Shown piece after piece: positions 61,001 through 64,000 of a stretch of DNA of 64,000 bases (positions are counted from its first letter, which is position 1; each line of letters begins with the position of its first letter). Under the pieces are notes generated by a model. That model did no database searches, had not been told where the DNA came from, and saw nothing but the letters and a program-made list of their open reading frames with translations. Position numbers and translations under genes: made by a program. The DNA is from Echinarachnius parma (lineage: Eukaryota; Echinodermata; Echinoidea; Clypeasteroida; Echinarachniidae): assembly GCA_037951105.1 (NCBI GenBank), contig JBAMJV010003308.1, positions 50,172 to 114,171 on the forward strand, written 5' to 3'.

Positions 61001-62246
61001 GAATAAGAGGAGGAGACAAAGGAGGAAGAGGAAGAGGAAGTGGAAGGGAAGGAGGAGGAAGAAGGAAGTAAAATAAGAAGAAGTGGGAGAGGAGGGGGTG
61101 AAGGTAGGGAATCGAAGGGGAGGAAGAGAAGTAGGAGATGAAGGAAGAAATGAAGTGGAGGGGGAGAACGAGGAAGAAGGAAGGACGAAAAGAAGAATGA
61201 AATGGAGAAAAAGAGATGCAAGAAAAAGGATCCTGACAAAGATGATGACTAAGATGAAGATGATGAGAATGATGAATGACAACAAAATGTTGGTGATATG
61301 GGGATTATAATGTACTACACAAGCACAGAAAGTTCTAGATTTTGACAATAAAGAACAAACAACGCCAAAAGCCCAAAACGGAAATAAAGCATTCAAAAAC
61401 AAATATTTTCCAATACACTTGTCTTAGGTACATAGAATCATTCTCCTTCTCAACCAACCTGGGGGAGGGGCCCCTTCTCTGTTTGGAAGTGGTGATGGTT
61501 TGCCTTGTGATTACAAAGAGGAAAAAAAAGTATACTTAAATTTGTTGATTAAAGGTTGTTTTAAACAGTTATGATTTTCAAGCCTGGGAATGGAGGAAGA
61601 CTTAAGGAGTCTACTATAAGGCTATGTATTCCTCAATGCTTATGATATTATTAATTTATAGTTATTATACCGAGGCGATTATAAAATAAGGCAAAACAAT
61701 TCGACTACTGAAGTGAAGAATGAACAAAATTGAAATTTGAATGCTTTTCCTCGATTACAATTCATGATTAATTAGTACAAATATAATTAAATCGCCATGT
61801 CCATGAATTTTGTGTAGAATACAAATCCTACTTCAACTAGAAAACGCTGTTTTTATGGATAGTGTTATACCCTGCACGAATGATGGAGCATGACATCACC
61901 CCTGCAAGTCAAGGGGTTGAATGCGTATGGCCATGCCATACGTACATCGCACACAGTTAGTGCGCTTCGCTGCTGCAAACCAGCTGCAACATGCAAGCTA
62001 CCTGGACCTCGCGCTCGCCGACCCGGGCGGCCCAGGGCGGACCGCCGTGAAGCTGCCGCCTCCGCAGAGCGACTGATGTAATCTTGGTAGCTTAAAATAC
62101 TTACTCCGTATAAAAGAAATAACTACTATTTCTTTTGAGGCCGTGATCCCATCAAAGTCCATAGAACGAATGACATTGTACATCTCCCCTGAAGAAAGAT
62201 AGAGGAGAGATACTAATGTTAGAAGGTATAACATTTGCGAACCCAT
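40764..62246 (-). CDS. TXNDC16: TXNDC16 (ERp90)-like ER thioredoxin-fold protein
   Basis: The mammalian family member is an ER-lumen glycoprotein with several thioredoxin folds and no classical active site. Exons: 62246-62105, 59474-59392, 58735-58662, 57853-57779, 57368-57247, 56158-56062, 54920-54764, 53336-53176, 52784-52694, 52073-51911, 51107-50946, 50719-50476, 50013-49889, 49100-49016, 46113-45975, 43570-43407, 42523-42321, 41035-40764; 852 aa (human about 825). Seen: hydrophobic signal peptide (residues 1-20); FLTLARDTLFDVDSIVA; FMEVAFAYRHKYAFL; an acidic insert with a Gly run (about 345-390); a thioredoxin-like fold at about 420-525 where the usual WCGHC is WNPRS (Trp443), followed by CSSWPDVCDKSNVTVYPTVKMY; and C-terminal EWKPLVPPYDYLKMMDDAE. 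The tail is charged (Glu/Lys) and ends HTDL, without KDEL. Phases close at all 17 junctions. No CXXC at the expected place means it is unlikely to be an oxidoreductase; a chaperone or scaffold role is inferred. Confidence 0.9.
41100..41191 (-). CDS. Candidate alternative last exon of the TXNDC16-like gene
   Basis: A tandem copy of the final exon located between exons 17 and 18. It has an intact acceptor (ctcaacag, AG at 41193-41192), joins exon 17 in the right phase and reads ALINQEWKPLVPPYDYFKMM then EDEELHLFFQ and a stop. Exon 18 starts ALIDREWKPLVPPYDYLKMM. Replacements are conservative and the frame is open, unlike the other copies nearby, so use as a short alternative C-terminus is plausible. 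No polyadenylation signal is seen immediately after it. Confidence 0.45.
41270..41580 (-). pseudogene. Decayed copies of TXNDC16 exon 18
   Basis: At 41280-41330 a fragment keeps the words of the acceptor region (ccccatcaaccacgagtag) but has lost the AG and contains a stop. At about 41435-41525 a longer copy still reads PLGPPFKYLKIIKEAEEHFN and LSGHKGI in one frame, but has no usable acceptor and a stop in the exon 18 frame upstream. A further trace is possible at 41885-41960. Confidence 0.6.
42187..42252 (-). pseudogene. Partial copy of TXNDC16 exon 17 with donor
   Basis: Repeats the last ~60 nt of exon 17 and its unusual GTTAAT donor (compare 42316-42380), offset about 129 bp. The frame reads SWLEAAREGSRMCSEG and then a TGA, so inclusion would truncate the protein. 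Weaker copies of the exon 17 start are at about 42620-42680 and 42795-42850. Confidence 0.7.
42753..42793. repeat. Long G run
   Basis: About 40 bases of G interrupted only by two T's. It is the longest of more than 20 poly(G) or poly(C) tracts of 10 bases or more in the window; on the TXNDC16 sense strand it is poly(C). Confidence 0.95.
43165..43330. repeat. Dispersed repeat with cccagtcgggcaagtaaaaac
   Basis: Second clear copy of the family described at 24095-24240, in TXNDC16 intron 16. Confidence 0.6.
43620..43720. repeat. AAT/ATG/ACG microsatellite
   Basis: Compound trinucleotide run (aataataatgataataatac ... gatgatgatgacgacgacg) beside exon 16 of the TXNDC16-like gene. Confidence 0.9.
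43735..43960. repeat. Dispersed 'cgatgaaatcggcaggg' repeat
   Basis: Reads cacgccgatgaaatcggcag, a (GTTT)n run, then agagaacgggtgaacggatttgc. Similar in layout to the 30935-31060 family. Non-coding. Confidence 0.5.
44816..45861. mobile_element. hAT-like non-autonomous element with 8-bp target duplication
   Basis: Flanked by GTGAGGAG at 44808-44815 and 45862-45869. Inverted ends TAAGCCTGAGTC and GACTCAGCCTTA differ at one of 12 positions and fit the YARNG start typical of hAT. Subterminal ccggt motifs recur (about 44850-44925 and 45805-45835). Inside, gatatcgcgag is repeated (45210-45245). No transposase; at 45326-45428 a frame opens with a hydrophobic N-terminus and meets a gtaagt donor. In TXNDC16 intron 15. 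Confidence 0.82.
46488..48735. repeat. 34-bp minisatellite (~66 units) with 542-bp higher-order blocks
   Basis: Unit: ttttacagcaagaattccatgactttccatgacc (written as ttttacagcaagaattcc plus atgactttccatgacc). Variants (ccattacc, ttgtacagc, atgttttcc) recur in fixed order: atgttttcc pairs at 46531/46700 and 47073/47242 are 542 bp apart, as are the ttgtacagc variants at 46883 and 47425; a further block follows 666 bp later (47908, 48091). Related but non-periodic wording (tttccatgacct, ccctgactttccagg) continues to about 48925. Several 65-codon frames here are repeat artefacts. It fills most of TXNDC16 intron 14. Confidence 0.97.
50011..50215. repeat. 87-bp tandem repeats at the TXNDC16 exon 13 acceptor
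   Basis: gggctgggcag recurs at 50011, 50098 and 50185. The first copy contains the working acceptor and start of exon 13 (exon border 50013); the two upstream copies keep the CTGCCCAG acceptor but their exon-like part has diverged (agcgcttgttatctgtata). 87 is a multiple of 3. Confidence 0.9.
50760..50875. repeat. Simple tetranucleotide repeats
   Basis: Imperfect (GAAT)n/(GGAT)n followed by (CACT)n and (CACC)n in TXNDC16 intron 11. Confidence 0.85.
51330..51680. mobile_element. TTAA-family MITE
   Basis: Ends in ttattagatccctttaa; interior matches 33327-33704 in inverted orientation. Left end not resolved. In TXNDC16 intron 10. Confidence 0.6.
52204..52526. mobile_element. Palindromic element filling half of TXNDC16 intron 9
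   Basis: Arms of about 130-150 bp pair across a centre near 52365: gtttgcggttgcaccatgtg pairs with cacatgctgcaaac, and ggtattcttgcttgagctt with aagctcaagaaagaatacc type sequence. About 323 bp of the 620-bp intron can therefore fold back in the pre-mRNA. Confidence 0.8.
53880..53970. mobile_element. Right end of an AGTGATCCATT-family MITE
   Basis: Shares aaacccattttattcttctg, caaacaacaaggtacaagag and the gttaatggatcactt end with the complete copy at 27288-27693. Confidence 0.6.
54925..55075. repeat. (AAT)n microsatellite plus TTTATATAGCGC repeat
   Basis: Long AAT/GATAAT run from 54930 to about 55022, continuing into atttatatagcgcacttctc and caaagcactacaaa. Confidence 0.9.
56150..56575. repeat. 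~70-bp x 6 repeat built on the TXNDC16 exon 6 acceptor
   Basis: Copies of gtccgttattgaggcaac start near 56158, 56231, 56300, 56370, 56439 and 56509. The first is the real exon 6 border (minus strand CTCAATAG|CGGACAG). In the others the AG is changed to AA or similar (CTCAATAACGGAC), so they are not acceptors. The 156- and 105-codon frames here are repeat translation. Confidence 0.92.
57520..57685. repeat. Inverted copy of the 'atgcctccgccaacgaag' family
   Basis: See 30935-31060; reads aattggttcttgagatatcg ... gaaaacataatgcctccgg. Confidence 0.6.
60590..61085. repeat. Polypurine GGA/GAA array
   Basis: Nearly uninterrupted purine run on the plus strand. A block containing gagatgggaaggccttggta is repeated at about 60617, 60740 and 60866 (~125-bp period) with GGA-rich fill. 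It gives frames up to 302 codons (Ser/Leu/Pro only) that are not genes. In TXNDC16 intron 1. Confidence 0.95.
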
Positions 62247-63007
62247 AGTGAATCATCATCAACGCGAATCCAGCTGTTTTCGTGATTAATTTCCCACCGT
62301 CTATGGCAAGCCGGCCGAACAGAAATAATATGGTACAATCATCCAAATGGATCTTTTTTCTCAGTCCACCCCCCCCCCCCCCTCCCCCCCCCCCCCCCTC
62401 CCCGCCCCGGAGTTTTGAAAATGGCCTTATTCGGGCAAATCATGTCAAAATTGTGTTATTTTTGGACTAAACAATTGAACAAAAAGTAATTTTCCGGCAT
62501 CAAAAATGATTTTTTTTTTTTTTTTTTTTGTAATTTCGAAAATACTGGCAATAGACCTGAAGCAAGGCGTTACTAAGGCAGTGCAATCTTGCCTATATAA
62601 ACTTCCGAAAGTGATAATTACTATAGTATATATTGGATATGAATAACGATTAGGCGTACTGAGGCAGGTACGCGATGGGGGGTGGGGGCTCTGGTCCAGG
62701 GGGCGGAGCCCCCACGCCCTGGAGCATTTGGAATCGAGCTGTACAAAATCAAAAGATCATTTTAAATATGGCCGTAGTCGGACAAAAAAAAAGGAAACAC
62801 CTCATATTTGGGGAAGACCGTGCCATTTTAGGGCAAATCATCATTATTATTTTGGAAACCTCGTGCAGATTCGGACAAACTGGTTCGGGCAAAATTATGT
62901 GATCAGGTGAAAAATGAGAATGATATCAGCCCCCCCCCCCCCCCCCCCCCCTGTACACCCATGTGCATTACTCTATAATAATGTGTGAACAATATACAAT
63001 ATGGAAT
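62247..63007. other. Upstream region of the TXNDC16-like gene
   Basis: Should contain its promoter (transcription leftward). Long C runs at 62371-62400 and 62931-62950, a T run at 62511-62529 and a G-rich patch at 62675-62710 stand out. No promoter element can be assigned and no other gene is seen. Confidence 0.5.
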
Positions 63008-63073
63008 TTAATTCAAACATTATAGCGAAACTGACCAGAAATATATTGTGATTAAAAGAAGGCAAAGAAAAAG

Positions 63074-63151
63074 TGGGATTCCAACGGGATTCGAACCCGA
63101 GACCTCCGGATTGCTAAACCGGTGTTCTTCCGACTGAGCTATAAAAATCCC
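63074..63151 (-). pseudogene. tRNA-Ala(AGC)-like, copy 1
   Basis: On the minus strand: A box TAGCTCAGTCGG, anticodon arm CCGGT-TTAGCAA-TCCGG (anticodon AGC), B box GGTTCGAATCC, then TTTTT. Ends GGGATT/AATCCC can pair, but there are about three extra bases before position 8 and two after the T arm, plus a U-U at the base of the anticodon loop. A pol III-competent tRNA-derived sequence rather than a standard tRNA gene. Confidence 0.5.
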
Positions 63152-63361
63152 TAGACGGTGCTCGTCCCCGAAACCCATTAATTCTCATTGCCAGAATGGT
63201 CTGAAGCTATTATAAACCTGACATAAACCCGAAGGATACAAATCAACTTGGGGATATATGCGAGGGATCGCCGAAGCGATACAGCTTTTTGTAATAATTA
63301 ATTCAAACATATAGGGAAACTGACCAGAAATATATTGTGATTAAAAGAAGGCAAAGAAAAT

Positions 63362-63438
63362 GGGATTCCAACGGGATTCGAATCCGAGACCTCCGGATTG
63401 CTAGATCGGTGCTCTTCCGACTGAGCTATAGAAAACCC
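63362..63438 (-). pseudogene. tRNA-Ala(AGC)-like, copy 2
   Basis: Same structure as copy 1 with D arm GCTC/GAGC intact, an additional A-C mismatch in the anticodon stem (CCGAT) and a TTTT terminator. Confidence 0.45.
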
Positions 63439-63655
63439 TAGACAGTACTCGTCCCCGAAACCCCTTAATTCTCATTGCCAGAATGGTCAGAAACTATTAT
63501 AAACCTGACATAAACCCGAAGGATACAAATCAACTTGGGGATATATGCGAGGGATCGCCGAAGGCCGAAGCGATACAGCTTTTTGTAATAATTAATTAAA
63601 ACATATAGGGAAACTGACCAGAAATATATTGTGATTAAAAGAAGGCAAAGAAAGT

Positions 63656-63733
63656 GGGATTCCAACGGGATTCGAACCCGAGACCTCCGGATTGCTAGAC
63701 CGGTGCCTCTTCCGACTGAGCTATAGAAAACCC
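63656..63733 (-). pseudogene. tRNA-Ala(AGC)-like, copy 3
   Basis: Anticodon stem CCGGT/TCCGG as in copy 1, one inserted base in the D region (GAGGCACC), and only TTT after the 3' end. Confidence 0.45.
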
Positions 63734-64000
63734 TAGACAATACTCGTCCCCGAAACCCCTTAATTCTCATTGCCAGAATGGTCAGAAGCTATTATAAACC
63801 TGACATAAACCCGAAGGATACAAATCAACTTGGGGATATATGCGAGGGATCGCCGAAGCGATACAGCTTTTTGTAATAATTAATTCAAACATATAGGGAA
63901 ACTGACCAGAAATATATTGTGATTAAAAGAAGGCAAAGAAAATGGGATTCCAACGGGATTCGAATCCGAGACCTCCGGATTGCTAGATCGGTGCTCTTCC

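Larger units (their letters stand above)
63008..64000 (-). repeat. Tandem ~288-bp units each with a tRNA-Ala(AGC)-like sequence
   Basis: Four units (the last cut by the window edge): ccaacggga at 63081, 63368, 63662 and 63950, spacings 287, 294 and 288. Spacers contain gaggatcgccgaagcgatac-type sequence and actgaccagaaatatattgt and are almost identical, so the array is young or homogenised. Confidence 0.93.

Noticed and set aside
60494-61402. 302-codon minus-strand open frame
   Set aside because: Composed almost only of Ser, Leu, Pro and Phe from the GGA/GAA array; three frames of the same strand are open for the same reason.

Overview
This is animal nuclear DNA: intron-rich, A+T-rich, one gene every 10-20 kb, and full of short DNA-transposon debris, minisatellites and mononucleotide G/C runs. 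Four complete protein-coding genes can be reconstructed exon by exon with canonical GT/AG junctions and consistent phases: a creatine-kinase-type arginine kinase (+), translin-associated factor X (TSNAX/TRAX, -), mitochondrial seryl-tRNA synthetase (SARS2, +) and a TXNDC16/ERp90-like thioredoxin-fold protein (-). The kinase is the best clue to the organism: a creatine kinase backbone carrying arginine kinase substrate determinants is what is known from echinoderms (sea cucumber type), so a marine deuterostome invertebrate, most likely an echinoderm, is inferred.

Layout. 1-3.6 kb: A+T-rich upstream DNA. 3.7-10.3 kb: arginine kinase, 7 coding exons. 10.3-15.1 kb: intergenic/3'UTR DNA with a palindromic TTAA element. 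15.1-23.2 kb: TSNAX, 6 coding exons; intron 1 holds a 2.2-kb inserted element ending in a ~0.95-kb near-perfect palindrome. 23.2-26.4 kb: region between the divergent TSNAX and SARS2 starts. 26.4-35.6 kb: SARS2, 11 coding exons. 35.6-40.8 kb: tail-to-tail spacer. 40.8-62.2 kb: TXNDC16-like gene, 18 coding exons, whose introns contain a 2.2-kb 34-bp minisatellite with higher-order structure, a hAT-like element with an 8-bp target duplication, and several arrays derived from its own exon edges. 63.0 kb-end: tandem ~288-bp repeats each with a tRNA-Ala(AGC)-like sequence, running off the window.

The genes are unrelated housekeeping functions (phosphagen energy buffering; small-RNA/tRNA fragment processing; mitochondrial translation; ER lumen), and nothing suggests an operon or a joint pathway. 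The most unusual theme is repeated local tandem duplication of partial exons together with their splice sites in SARS2 (exons 3 and 6) and TXNDC16 (exons 6, 13, 17, 18). One of these copies, at 41100-41191, keeps an acceptor, phase and conservative codon changes and could be a real alternative last exon. I could not run alignments, RNA mapping or repeat searches; family names come from recognising motifs.
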